This document shows positions 8,835 to 16,205 of a DNA stretch of 23,666 bases, one piece after another; the first letter of the stretch is position 1, and each line of letters starts with the position of its first letter. The stretch is from assembly GCA_007136145.1 (NCBI GenBank), contig SLHN01000103.1, positions 1 through 23,666 of the forward strand, in the 5' to 3' direction. The notes beneath the pieces are model-generated. The model made no database searches and was not told the origin of the DNA. It saw nothing but the letters and a program-made list of their open reading frames with translations. The translations under genes and the position numbers were made by a program. Source of the DNA: Thioalkalivibrio sp. (GTDB lineage Bacteria > Pseudomonadota > Gammaproteobacteria > Ectothiorhodospirales > Ectothiorhodospiraceae).

Positions 8835-9677
8835 ATGAAACTCTGCGGATTCGAGGCTGGCCTGGATCAGCCCTTCTTCCTGATCGCCGGTCCCTGCGTG
8901 ATTGAGTCCGAGGATCTGGCACTCGATACGGCCGGAAACCTCAAGTCGGTGACTCAGTCGTTGGGTATCCCATTCATCTACAAGTCCTCCTTCGACAAGG
9001 CGAATCGTTCCTCCACCCGGAGTTTTCGTGGGCTCGGGATTAACAAGGGTTTGCAAATACTTGAGAAAGTGAAAAAAATACTGGACGTTCCCGTGCTGAC
9101 CGATGTGCATGAGGATACGCCGCTGGACGAGGTCGCCAGTGTCGTCGACGTTCTTCAGACCCCGGCATTTCTATGTCGGCAAACCAATTTCATCCAGAAT
9201 GTCGCGCGCCAGGGTCTGCCGGTCAATATCAAGAAAGGGCAGTTCCTCGCTCCGTGGGACATGGACAATGTCGTTGCGAAGGCCAGGGAGGTTGGGAACG
9301 ACCGCATCATGGTTTGTGATCGTGGAGTTTCCTTCGGCTACAACACGCTGGTCTCCGACATGCGGGGCCTTGCGGTGATGCGGCGCACCGGTTGTCCAGT
9401 GGTGTTTGATGCCACGCATTCGGTACAGCAGCCCGGAGGGCAGGGGGCAACGTCCGGCGGTCAACGCGAATTTGTTCCGGTGCTCGCGCGAGCAGCGGTT
9501 GCGGCCGGGGTGGCCGGAGTGTTCATGGAAACGCACCCTGATCCCGAACAGGCGCTTTCGGATGGCCCGAATGCCTGGCCGATGTCGTTGATGGGCGAAC
9601 TGCTGGAAACGCTGGTGACGCTGGACCGTGCCGTCAAGGCGCGGCCGTTCGCCGAGGCTGCGTTCGGGTTGGGCTGA
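8835..9677 (+). CDS. kdsA: 3-deoxy-D-manno-octulosonate 8-phosphate synthase (metal-type)
   Basis: This 280-residue enzyme condenses phosphoenolpyruvate and arabinose 5-phosphate to Kdo-8-P, the precursor of the LPS inner core sugar. IAGPCVIES (18-26), KSSFDKANRSS, PAFLCRQT and KKGQFLAPWD are family landmarks. C21, H195, E232 and D243 match the four metal ligands of the Aquifex enzyme (C11, H185, E222, D233) with a constant offset of ten. The E. coli enzyme has Asn in place of the cysteine. ATG 8835 follows a GAAGG Shine-Dalgarno only eight bases after the pyrG stop. The frame is open upstream through pyrG but that part is not homologous. Confidence 0.96.
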   Translation: MKLCGFEAGLDQPFFLIAGPCVIESEDLALDTAGNLKSVTQSLGIPFIYKSSFDKANRSSTRSFRGLGINKGLQILEKVKKILDVPVLTDVHEDTPLDEVASVVDVLQTPAFLCRQTNFIQNVARQGLPVNIKKGQFLAPWDMDNVVAKAREVGNDRIMVCDRGVSFGYNTLVSDMRGLAVMRRTGCPVVFDATHSVQQPGGQGATSGGQREFVPVLARAAVAAGVAGVFMETHPDPEQALSDGPNAWPMSLMGELLETLVTLDRAVKARPFAEAAFGLG

Positions 9678-9705
9678 GTTACAGTCACGCATGGATTCCG
9701 ATTCT

Positions 9706-9723
9706 CCCGGCAGATCTGTCGGG
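9706..9723. repeat. 18-bp near-perfect palindrome before eno
   Basis: CCCGGCAGATCTGTCGGG reads the same on both strands except for one symmetric G/T pair (a G-U wobble in RNA). It lies 28 bases downstream of kdsA and 23 bases upstream of the eno ATG. It could be an operator for a dimeric regulator or a small hairpin in the eno leader. No T-run follows, so it is not a canonical terminator. Confidence 0.4.
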
Positions 9724-9746
9724 TCATTGTCTTCAGGAGAGAATTG

Positions 9747-11027
9747 ATGTCGAAGATTGCCGAGATTCATGCCCGGGAGATCGTCGATTCCCGAGGTAAT
9801 CCGACGGTGGAAGCCGACGTGGTCCTGGATTCCGGGACGCGGGGGCGGGCTGCGGTTCCCTCGGGTGCTTCGACCGGAGCACGCGAGGCGATCGAGCTGC
9901 GCGACGGCGAAGGTCGCTACGGCGGCAAGGGCGTGCGTCGTGCCGTGGGACACGTGAACGGAGAAATCCGGGACGCGCTACGTGGTGCCGAGGCGGACCA
10001 GGAAACCATCGACCGTTCGATGATCGCGCTCGACGGAACACCGAACAAGCAACGGCTTGGTGCCAACGCGATATTGGCGGTTTCACTGGCGCTTGCCCAT
10101 GCCCGAGCCGCCGAAGCCGGGCTGCCCCTGTTCCGCAGTTTGGGCGGTGCCGATGCGAACATCCTGCCCGTCCCGATGATGAATATCATCAACGGGGGCG
10201 CTCACGCCAACAACAGTGTGGACATGCAGGAATTCATGATCGTGCCGGTTGGCGCGGGCAGCCTGACCGAGGCGGTCCGGTACGGCGCCGAGGTCTTTCA
10301 TGCCTTGAAGAAAATTCTCGACGGGCGCGGTCTCGGTACCGCGGTGGGCGACGAGGGCGGCTTCGCGCCGGATCTGCCGTCGAACGCGGCGGCGGTAGAG
10401 GTTATCCTCGAGGCGATCGAGAAAGCCGGATTCAAGGCGGGTGACGATATCTGGATAGGCCTTGATTGTGCCAGTTCGGAATTCCATCGCGATGGACGTT
10501 ACCATTTGGCTTCCGAGGGGCGGGATTTTTCGGCGGAGGAATTTACCGACTATCTGGCGCAGTGGGTCGATCAATATCCCATCCTGACCATCGAAGACGG
10601 TATGGCCGAGGATGACTGGGACGGCTGGAAGATCATGACCGAACGCCTCGGTGATCGTGTGCAATTGGTCGGCGATGACCTGTTCGTGACCAACACGGAG
10701 ATCCTCGAACAGGGTATTGCCCGGGGTGTCGCCAACTCGATACTGATCAAGGTGAATCAGATCGGTACGCTGACCGAAACCCTGGAAGCCATTGCGATGG
10801 CGAAAGCCGCGAATTACAGCGCGGTGATTTCGCACCGCTCGGGCGAGACGGAGGACGTGACCATCGCTGATCTGGCGGTCGCCACTGGCGTTGGCCAGAT
10901 CAAGACCGGATCGTTGTCCCGATCCGACCGGGTGGCCAAGTACAATCAGCTGATCCGTATCGAGGAGGCTCTCGGTAATGCGGCCCGCTTCCCGGGAATC
11001 ACGAGTTTCCGGGGTCGTGGCGCGTGA
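9747..11027 (+). CDS. eno: Enolase (phosphopyruvate hydratase)
   Basis: This 426-residue enzyme (432 in E. coli) interconverts 2-phosphoglycerate and phosphoenolpyruvate. In other bacteria it is also an RNA degradosome component. VDSRGNPTVEADV, the SGASTGAREA loop, PMMNIINGGAHANN, GDEGGFAPDL and the signature SHRSGETED (S362 onward) are present, as is the LIKVNQIGT segment with the catalytic lysine. ATG 9747 is preferred over the adjacent in-frame TTG at 9744 because AGGAGA (9736-9741) is well placed and family proteins begin with (M)SKI. The PEP it makes is the substrate of KdsA upstream. Confidence 0.97.
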   Translation: MSKIAEIHAREIVDSRGNPTVEADVVLDSGTRGRAAVPSGASTGAREAIELRDGEGRYGGKGVRRAVGHVNGEIRDALRGAEADQETIDRSMIALDGTPNKQRLGANAILAVSLALAHARAAEAGLPLFRSLGGADANILPVPMMNIINGGAHANNSVDMQEFMIVPVGAGSLTEAVRYGAEVFHALKKILDGRGLGTAVGDEGGFAPDLPSNAAAVEVILEAIEKAGFKAGDDIWIGLDCASSEFHRDGRYHLASEGRDFSAEEFTDYLAQWVDQYPILTIEDGMAEDDWDGWKIMTERLGDRVQLVGDDLFVTNTEILEQGIARGVANSILIKVNQIGTLTETLEAIAMAKAANYSAVISHRSGETEDVTIADLAVATGVGQIKTGSLSRSDRVAKYNQLIRIEEALGNAARFPGITSFRGRGA

Positions 11028-11051
11028 TGACGAATTCGCAACCGATCTGGA

Positions 11052-11225
11052 ATGATCGCGCTCGCGGTTGACTGCTGGGCGTTGCCGGTGGTCGTCGCAG
11101 GGCGGCGGAAGCCGGTGGTGGGTCTTCCCTATTCAGCCGCCACGGGGCGTTGGGGAGCTCACTGGCTTACCAAAGCCTGGGCCTCGTTCCCCAGTTGTCG
11201 GATTGCGGGTCTGGATACCCCCTGA
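11052..11225 (+). CDS. Possible small ORF in the eno-ftsB gap (57 aa, doubtful)
   Basis: The 197-base gap between eno and ftsB is spanned by an ORF from ATG 11052 to a TGA that overlaps the ftsB ATG in a TGATG junction. The product would start MIALAVDCWALPVVVAG and end RIAGLDTP, with several Trp and no recognised domain. The spacing to a Shine-Dalgarno is poor (only TGGA directly against the ATG). It may be a coupling leader for ftsB or a chance ORF in high-GC DNA. I do not recognise a family. Confidence 0.2.
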   Translation: MIALAVDCWALPVVVAGRRKPVVGLPYSAATGRWGAHWLTKAWASFPSCRIAGLDTP

Positions 11226-11536
11226 TGCGCTGGCTGGCATTGCTCTTGCTGGTTGTGCTGCTGGGTCTGCAATGGTCCCTGTGGTTTGGCGAGGGTGGCT
11301 GGCCATATGTGCAGGAATTGCGCGATGCGAAGCGTCTACAGCAAATCGAGAATGAAGCACTGCGTAATCGCAACCGGGCGCTTGAGGCAGAGGTCGAGGA
11401 TCTGCGCAGCGGCTCGGAAGCGGTTGAGGAGCGCGCTCGGCGGGACATGGGCATGATTCGCGACGATGAGGTGTTCTTTTTTCCCATCGGCCCACCGGCG
11501 GGTGGCGTTTCCGTACCGGGCAGGGCGGATGACTGA
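11225..11536 (+). CDS. ftsB: Cell division protein FtsB (septum formation initiator)
   Basis: At 103 residues it equals the E. coli protein in length. A short cytoplasmic start (MRW) leads into one transmembrane helix (about 3-20, LALLLLVVLLGLQWSLWF), then a periplasmic coiled coil rich in E/R/L (about 30-65), then RDMGMIRDDEVFFF, a typical FtsB end. FtsB links FtsL and FtsQ in the divisome. ATG 11225 is chosen because the helix begins there. The longer frame from 11150 is not family-like. The eno-ftsB-ispD neighbourhood supports the call, and the end overlaps ispD by eight bases. Confidence 0.92.
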   Translation: MRWLALLLLVVLLGLQWSLWFGEGGWPYVQELRDAKRLQQIENEALRNRNRALEAEVEDLRSGSEAVEERARRDMGMIRDDEVFFFPIGPPAGGVSVPGRADD

Positions 11537-12254
11537 TTCCCGCTCGCCGGCGATTTGGGCACTGATCCCCGCGGCCGGCGTGGGGCGGCGCATGGGTGCT
11601 GGGCGGCCAAAGCAGTTCCTGATGCTCGGAGCACATACCGTGCTTGCGCACACGCTGGGGATTTTCCTCGAACATCCTGCTATCCAGGGCGTGGTGCTGG
11701 TTCTGGGTCCGGAGGTCGACCCGGATGCGGTGGAACTGCCCATGGCGGGTGGACGCCTGTTCCGCGTCGCGGGGGGGGCGGAGCGTGCCGATTCGGTGCG
11801 CAATGGCCTGGACTTCCTCGCCGCTCGCTGTGACGCTGCCGACTGGGTGCTTGTACACGACGCCGCGCGGCCCTGTCTGCCGCGTGAGGATCTGGACCAC
11901 CTGATCGCCACGCTGAGGCACGATCCATTGGGCGGCCTGCTGGCGGCGCCGAGTACCGATACCATGAAGCTTGCCGATGCCGCGGGCCGAGTCGAGCAAA
12001 CGCTGGACCGGGCAAGGGTCTGGCGGGCGCTGACGCCGCAGATGTTTCGTTTGCAGGCGCTGCGGTCGGCTCTCGCCGCGGCAGCGGAGGCTGGAATGCC
12101 CATCACTGACGAGGCCAGCGCGATGGAATGGCACGGCCAGCGACCGCGACTGATCGAGGGTAGTCCGATGAACATCAAGATTACGCGCCCCGAGGATCTG
12201 GAAACAGCGCGTCTGTACCTGACCATGCAAAATCGATTGAGGAACCCGATATGA
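11529..12254 (+). CDS. ispD: 2-C-methyl-D-erythritol 4-phosphate cytidylyltransferase
   Basis: This 241-residue enzyme of the MEP isoprenoid pathway joins CTP and methylerythritol 4-phosphate to CDP-ME. The nucleotide-binding PAAGVGRRMGAGRPKQF (residues 14-30) carries the conserved R and K. VHDAARPCL, STDTMK and the late INIKITRPEDL-like end are present. ATG 11529 lies inside the ftsB end, and upstream in-frame residues belong to the ftsB overlap region. The TGA overlaps the ATG of the following lipoate ligase. In many gammaproteobacteria ispF follows directly, but here two genes intervene. Confidence 0.96.
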   Translation: MTDSRSPAIWALIPAAGVGRRMGAGRPKQFLMLGAHTVLAHTLGIFLEHPAIQGVVLVLGPEVDPDAVELPMAGGRLFRVAGGAERADSVRNGLDFLAARCDAADWVLVHDAARPCLPREDLDHLIATLRHDPLGGLLAAPSTDTMKLADAAGRVEQTLDRARVWRALTPQMFRLQALRSALAAAAEAGMPITDEASAMEWHGQRPRLIEGSPMNIKITRPEDLETARLYLTMQNRLRNPI

Positions 12255-13345
12255 AACGAATCCGAGTGATCGATCCCGGCTTCGTAGCGCCCATCGAATC
12301 GATGGCGATCTTTCATGCCGTTGCCGAGGCCATGCGGCCGGACGATGATCCGGTCGTGACGCTGGTTAACCCCACCCAGCCGTTCGTATCGGTTGGGTTG
12401 CATCAGGATATAGAGCAGGAGGTGGACACCGCCTACTGCGAGCGGCACGGCTTGCCCGTGGTCCGGCGCGACGTCGGTGGTGGCGCGGTATATCTGAACC
12501 GTGATCAGATGTTCTTCCATTTCGTCTATCCACACCGCATGGCGCCGGCCCGGGTCGAGGCAATCTATGCGCATTTCATGGCACCGGTGCTGGCAACCTA
12601 TCAGGCACTGGGCGTCCCGGCGGTCTTCCGGCCGGTGAACGATATACATGTGAATGGGCGCAAGATCGGCGGTACCGGATCGGCACGCATCAATGACGCA
12701 ACGGTCATGGTCGGTAGTTTCATGTTCGATTTCGACATGGACACGATGGCGAGTTGTCTGAAGGTGAGTTCGGAGAAGTTCCGTGACAAGCTGCGACAGG
12801 GCATGCAGGACTACATGACCACCCTGACCCGGGAGTTGGGTCAACCTCCGGAGCGTGAACAGGTGAAGGGCCTGTTTCTGAGCGCGGTCGAGGAACACCT
12901 GGGAGTGAAGCCAGATGCTTCGGAGTTGACCGAGGCCGAGAAGGAGGCACTGGTCGAGGTCCGCCACCTGCTGCAGGATCCGGAATGGGTGCACCAGAAG
13001 GGCCGGCGGCTGGTGACAACCGGGGTGAAGATCGCCGCTGGCACGTATCTGGTGGAAGGCGTCCACAAGGCCCGGGGCGGGCTGATCCGTGCACGCATGC
13101 TCACCCGGGAAAACGTGCTCGAGGATCTGGAATTCTCCGGGGATTTCACTGTGCTGCCGGCCGACGGGGTCGAGCGGTTGGCTGAACGCCTGCGTGGGGC
13201 CACGCTGCCCATCAGCGCCGAAGCCGATGCGGCCAAGTTGCAAGGCCACATTGCCGATGAAATGAACACTCTCGGGTTGGACATCCCGGGTGTTGCGGCG
13301 CAGGATTTTCTGGCGGCCCTGATGCACGGTCTGCATCGTGAATGA
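12251..13345 (+). CDS. Lipoate-protein ligase A family protein
   Basis: This 364-residue protein belongs to the LplA/BPL family. RRDVGGGAVYLN (72-83) is the lipoyl-binding glycine loop, and NDIHVNGRKIGGTG (130-143) holds the expected substrate-contacting lysine K138. A middle helical linker (about 195-250) leads to a C-terminal accessory domain (about 256-315) with VEGVHKARGGLIRARM, as in two-domain LplA. The expected reaction is ATP-dependent transfer of lipoate (or octanoate) to a lysine of a lipoyl domain. ATG 12251 overlaps the ispD stop in ATGA. No lipoyl-domain gene is nearby, so the partner is unknown. In sulfur-oxidising bacteria dedicated ligases of this family serve the sHdr lipoate-binding protein, which is a possibility and not shown here. 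Confidence 0.82.
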   Translation: MKRIRVIDPGFVAPIESMAIFHAVAEAMRPDDDPVVTLVNPTQPFVSVGLHQDIEQEVDTAYCERHGLPVVRRDVGGGAVYLNRDQMFFHFVYPHRMAPARVEAIYAHFMAPVLATYQALGVPAVFRPVNDIHVNGRKIGGTGSARINDATVMVGSFMFDFDMDTMASCLKVSSEKFRDKLRQGMQDYMTTLTRELGQPPEREQVKGLFLSAVEEHLGVKPDASELTEAEKEALVEVRHLLQDPEWVHQKGRRLVTTGVKIAAGTYLVEGVHKARGGLIRARMLTRENVLEDLEFSGDFTVLPADGVERLAERLRGATLPISAEADAAKLQGHIADEMNTLGLDIPGVAAQDFLAALMHGLHRE

Positions 13346-13381
13346 TGCTGCGGTTACAGATCTCCACGAAGGGGTCCAGGA

Positions 13382-14044
13382 ATGATCAGCTATTGCGAAC
13401 GGGATGCCCCGGGGTGGTTTGCAGAGCCTCTCAATACCGTTTCCGGTTTCGCCTATTTCATTGCGGCATGGCAGGCCTGGCGTCAGCTCGAACGCAGGCG
13501 TTGGCGCGAGCATTGGGATCTGCATGCGTTGGCGGGGTTGGTGGCGTTGGTGGGTCTGGCCAGCGTGCTCTGGCATGCGAGCGGGATCGGCTGGCTGCAC
13601 TGGCTGGATCGCGTCGTGGTTGCGGTGTTGGTGTTGCTTTACTGGCATGTCTTTCTGGTGCGGGTAACCCAGCTCAGGCCGATTGGACTGGCACTGGCAT
13701 GGCTGTTGACCGTTACGGGTCTGGTTGCCGTCTATCTGCCGTTGTCAGCGGCGTGGGCGGGAAGCACGCTGCTCTACGCCCCGTTGCTGTTCCTGCTTCT
13801 GGTCGGAATGGTGATGGCGGCCAGAATCGACCGGCGGCTGGCCCGCGATCTGCTGCTGAGCAGCACACTTTTCCTCTTGGCCATGTTCGTGCGGGCGCTG
13901 GATCAGCTGCTCTGCGACTGGGTGATCGTTGGTACCCATTGGCTTTGGCACCTGTTGACCGCGGGTCTGCTGTTCGTGTTGGTGGATGCCATGATTCGTC
14001 ACGTGCGTTTGCGCGAGGCGCGGGTGGATGACGATGCCGGTTGA
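13382..14044 (+). CDS. Ceramidase-like (CREST superfamily) integral membrane protein
   Basis: This 220-residue protein has about seven hydrophobic helices. The N-terminus has CERDAPGWFAEPLNTVSG with E15 and N18, then S61xxxH65 (SVLWH), D76 and H186xxxH190 (HWLWH). This S/H, D, HxxxH pattern matches the zinc-binding set of alkaline ceramidases and related CREST hydrolases. The natural substrate in a bacterium is unknown, and a lipid amide hydrolase is the family-based guess. It starts 36 bases after the lipoate ligase with a CCAGGA ribosome-binding-like site and overlaps ispF by 17 bases, so it is in the isp operon. It is not a usual member of this operon. Confidence 0.7.
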   Translation: MISYCERDAPGWFAEPLNTVSGFAYFIAAWQAWRQLERRRWREHWDLHALAGLVALVGLASVLWHASGIGWLHWLDRVVVAVLVLLYWHVFLVRVTQLRPIGLALAWLLTVTGLVAVYLPLSAAWAGSTLLYAPLLFLLLVGMVMAARIDRRLARDLLLSSTLFLLAMFVRALDQLLCDWVIVGTHWLWHLLTAGLLFVLVDAMIRHVRLREARVDDDAG

Positions 14045-14525
14045 TCTTCGCATTGGTCAGGGTTTCGACGTTCATGCGTTTGGTGCCGGCGATCATCTGA
14101 TCATTGGTGGCGTGAGAATTCCTCACGATCAGGGGTTCCTGGCACACTCGGATGGTGACGTGCTGCTGCATGCGCTGTGCGACGCCCTGCTAGGGGCTGC
14201 CGCTCTTGGCGATATCGGTCGGCACTTTCCGGATACGGACCCGCGTTATCGGGGCATGGACAGTCGGTTGCTGCTGGCGGAGGTGGTGGCGCGTGTGCGC
14301 GCCGCGGGCTGGGCGCCGGTGAATATCGATAGCGTGGTCATCGCCCAGGCCCCGAAAATGGCCCCGCATATCGACGCCATGCGCGGGCACGTCGCGGCGG
14401 ATTGCGGGCTCCCGTTGACGTCGGTAAATGTGAAGGCCACTACGACCGAGCGCCTTGGTTTCACCGGTCGCGGTGAGGGTATTGCCGCGGAAGCCGTGGT
14501 TCTGCTGCACGCTGTCGGTTCCTGA
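14028..14525 (+). CDS. ispF: 2-C-methyl-D-erythritol 2,4-cyclodiphosphate synthase
   Basis: This enzyme of about 165 residues (159 in E. coli) cyclises CDP-ME 2-phosphate with loss of CMP. The zinc ligands D14, H16 and H48 (DVH, LLHAL) match E. coli D8, H10 and H42 with offset six. LAHSDGDVLLHALCDALLG, GDIGRHFPDTD and TTTERLGFTGRGEG are signatures. ATG 14028 or the in-frame ATG 14034 could be the start, and both lie within the end of the previous gene. It is the last plus-strand gene here and converges on imuB with only 38 bases between. I saw no clear terminator there. Confidence 0.96.
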   Translation: MTMPVDLRIGQGFDVHAFGAGDHLIIGGVRIPHDQGFLAHSDGDVLLHALCDALLGAAALGDIGRHFPDTDPRYRGMDSRLLLAEVVARVRAAGWAPVNIDSVVIAQAPKMAPHIDAMRGHVAADCGLPLTSVNVKATTTERLGFTGRGEGIAAEAVVLLHAVGS

Positions 14526-14563
14526 ACGGATTGTCGTAGCGGGGCGGCACGGGGCCATGGGAT

Positions 14564-16189
14564 TCAGCCCCAGAATCCCTGCGTGTACCATTGGCCGCTG
14601 CGCAGATCGCGAAAGACCCAGCAGCGTCTTCCCTGGTGATCACGCGCGAGTGCGTAATCGCGGCGTTGGTCGTTGCCATTGGACCACCAGCCGCCTTCCA
14701 GTCGGCCCAGCCATCCATGGCCCCTCGGGGTTGGGCAGGGCTGAATGGGTTGCAGCCATAATGCGGCCCCGACGACCCGTTGCGCCGGGGTTGTCGTTGC
14801 CAGTACCGTGGATGAAATTTCTTCCGGGGGGTACTCTTCCTGAGCCTGTTCCGGCAGCGGATTCAGGGTTGGTACGAAGCGCGCGATCGCATCGTCACCG
14901 AGCCGGGCACGCAGCCGGGTCAGGAACCCGGTTTCGTCCGCGGCCCCCTCAGCACTGCCAAACAGACCGGATGTCGCGCCCGCAAGCGGAAGCAGCCGGG
15001 CTACCTGCAATCGCATGCCGCGCACCGGGGCCGGTAGCCGCACCCGGGACAGCCGAATACTCCACAGTTCCAGCCATTCCTCCGTACGACTGCCTGGGTG
15101 ACTGCGCTCCAGGCTCAGTGCTGTCGTTGCCTCGCGGTGCAGCAACTGCAGTTCCAGCCCCTGGACACTCCGATGCCGGGCACGCAGTGCCTGCTCCAGT
15201 TGCTGTAAAAGACGCTTCAGCGGGAAACGCAGGGCGCCGGTGGAACTGACTTCCTGGTCGAATTCCAGATGGAAGAACGGGAGGTCCGGGGGCTGGAAGC
15301 GTGGTATGACCTCCGGGCTGTCGCCGAGCAAATGGTCGAGAAGCGTCGGCAGCCGGTTGCCGTAGCGCAGCGCCAGGTCACCTCGCGGCAAGCGTAGCAG
15401 TTCGCCGACCCGGGTCAGCCCAATACCGCGCAGCACGGCAAGATCGCCAGTGGCCAGCGGCAGGGCGGTCAGAGGCAGAGGCGTCAGCACCCGGCGCAGG
15501 CTGTCGCGATCCCTGGGGCGTTCGGGATGGCCCAGGCGGGCCAGTAGCCGGGCCATGGCCGGAGTCCGCGCACACCCGATCCGGGGGCTGTAACCCAGTT
15601 GCCGCAGGGTACGCATGATCCGCTTTTCGAGTGCCTCCAATCCCTTGAACAGGCGCAGGCTACGACCGATTTCGAGCAGGACCCGCTGCTGTCCGGGTTC
15701 GGGGCAGACATGATCGCTGAATTGCAGCAGTACCGTGGCCAGTGCCTGCAGGTGTTGGCGCATGGTTTCCGGTACGTAATCGACGATGATCGGAGTGTTC
15801 AGCATAGCCAGGGCATCGGCCAGCGCCATGCCGGGTTGGATACCGGCGCGTCGAGCCGCCCGGTTCCCATCATGCACCCGTGGGCGCGCGGCATCATCGA
15901 CGACAATCAGTGGCCCTGGCGGTGCGGTTCCGGTCTGTACCAGGGAATCCAGTGCCAGATGCGGCAGCCACACGGCGATCCATAATGGTTGACCGGATAA
16001 AGGCTCCGGCTTATGGACGATAGCTGATGCAGGCGCGGGAATGGGCTTCAGGCGGGAACCAGGATGAAGCTCACGGCTCGCGGTGGCGGCAACAACCGGG
16101 GGCAACAGTGAGAGTTGCGCGTCGCTTTTTCCCGTAGCCGGTCCGGCTCCGAGGTGCCGCGGCGTTTTGTCGCCGGGTTCCGTGGTCAC
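14564..16189 (-). CDS. imuB: ImuB, inactive Y-family DNA polymerase homologue
   Basis: This 541-residue protein has a Y-family fold from about residue 69 (PLWIAVWLPHLALDSL), where the first catalytic Asp of active Y polymerases is replaced. The second acidic motif is LLEIGRSLRLF (171-181), without the usual D-E pair, consistent with the non-catalytic ImuB subunit of the mutasome. It starts with GTG 16189, 16 bases after imuA. No better start lies before the fold begins, so a 68-residue N-terminal extension seems real. Q25-L29 (QLSLL, 16103-16117) resembles a beta-clamp-binding motif. The usual internal clamp-motif position reads SGLFG (407-411). It is the last gene of the lexA-imuA-imuB transcript. 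Confidence 0.85.
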   Translation of the reverse strand: MTTEPGDKTPRHLGAGPATGKSDAQLSLLPPVVAATASRELHPGSRLKPIPAPASAIVHKPEPLSGQPLWIAVWLPHLALDSLVQTGTAPPGPLIVVDDAARPRVHDGNRAARRAGIQPGMALADALAMLNTPIIVDYVPETMRQHLQALATVLLQFSDHVCPEPGQQRVLLEIGRSLRLFKGLEALEKRIMRTLRQLGYSPRIGCARTPAMARLLARLGHPERPRDRDSLRRVLTPLPLTALPLATGDLAVLRGIGLTRVGELLRLPRGDLALRYGNRLPTLLDHLLGDSPEVIPRFQPPDLPFFHLEFDQEVSSTGALRFPLKRLLQQLEQALRARHRSVQGLELQLLHREATTALSLERSHPGSRTEEWLELWSIRLSRVRLPAPVRGMRLQVARLLPLAGATSGLFGSAEGAADETGFLTRLRARLGDDAIARFVPTLNPLPEQAQEEYPPEEISSTVLATTTPAQRVVGAALWLQPIQPCPTPRGHGWLGRLEGGWWSNGNDQRRDYALARDHQGRRCWVFRDLRSGQWYTQGFWG

Positions 16190-16205
16190 TGTCTGCTCCG
16201 CGTCT

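Noticed and set aside
9744..9746. TTG as the eno start
   Set aside because: The ATG directly after it fits the Shine-Dalgarno and the family N-terminus better.
11336..13648. 770-codon minus-strand open frame opposite ftsB, ispD, the lipoate ligase and the ceramidase-like gene
   Set aside because: Its translation is rich in His/Gln/Arg with no family resemblance. It is the antisense shadow of high-GC genes that are clearly homologous on the plus strand.
14455..15249. 264-codon plus-strand frame running from ispF into imuB
   Set aside because: Its translation is Pro/Arg/Ala-rich and overlaps two well-supported genes in other frames.
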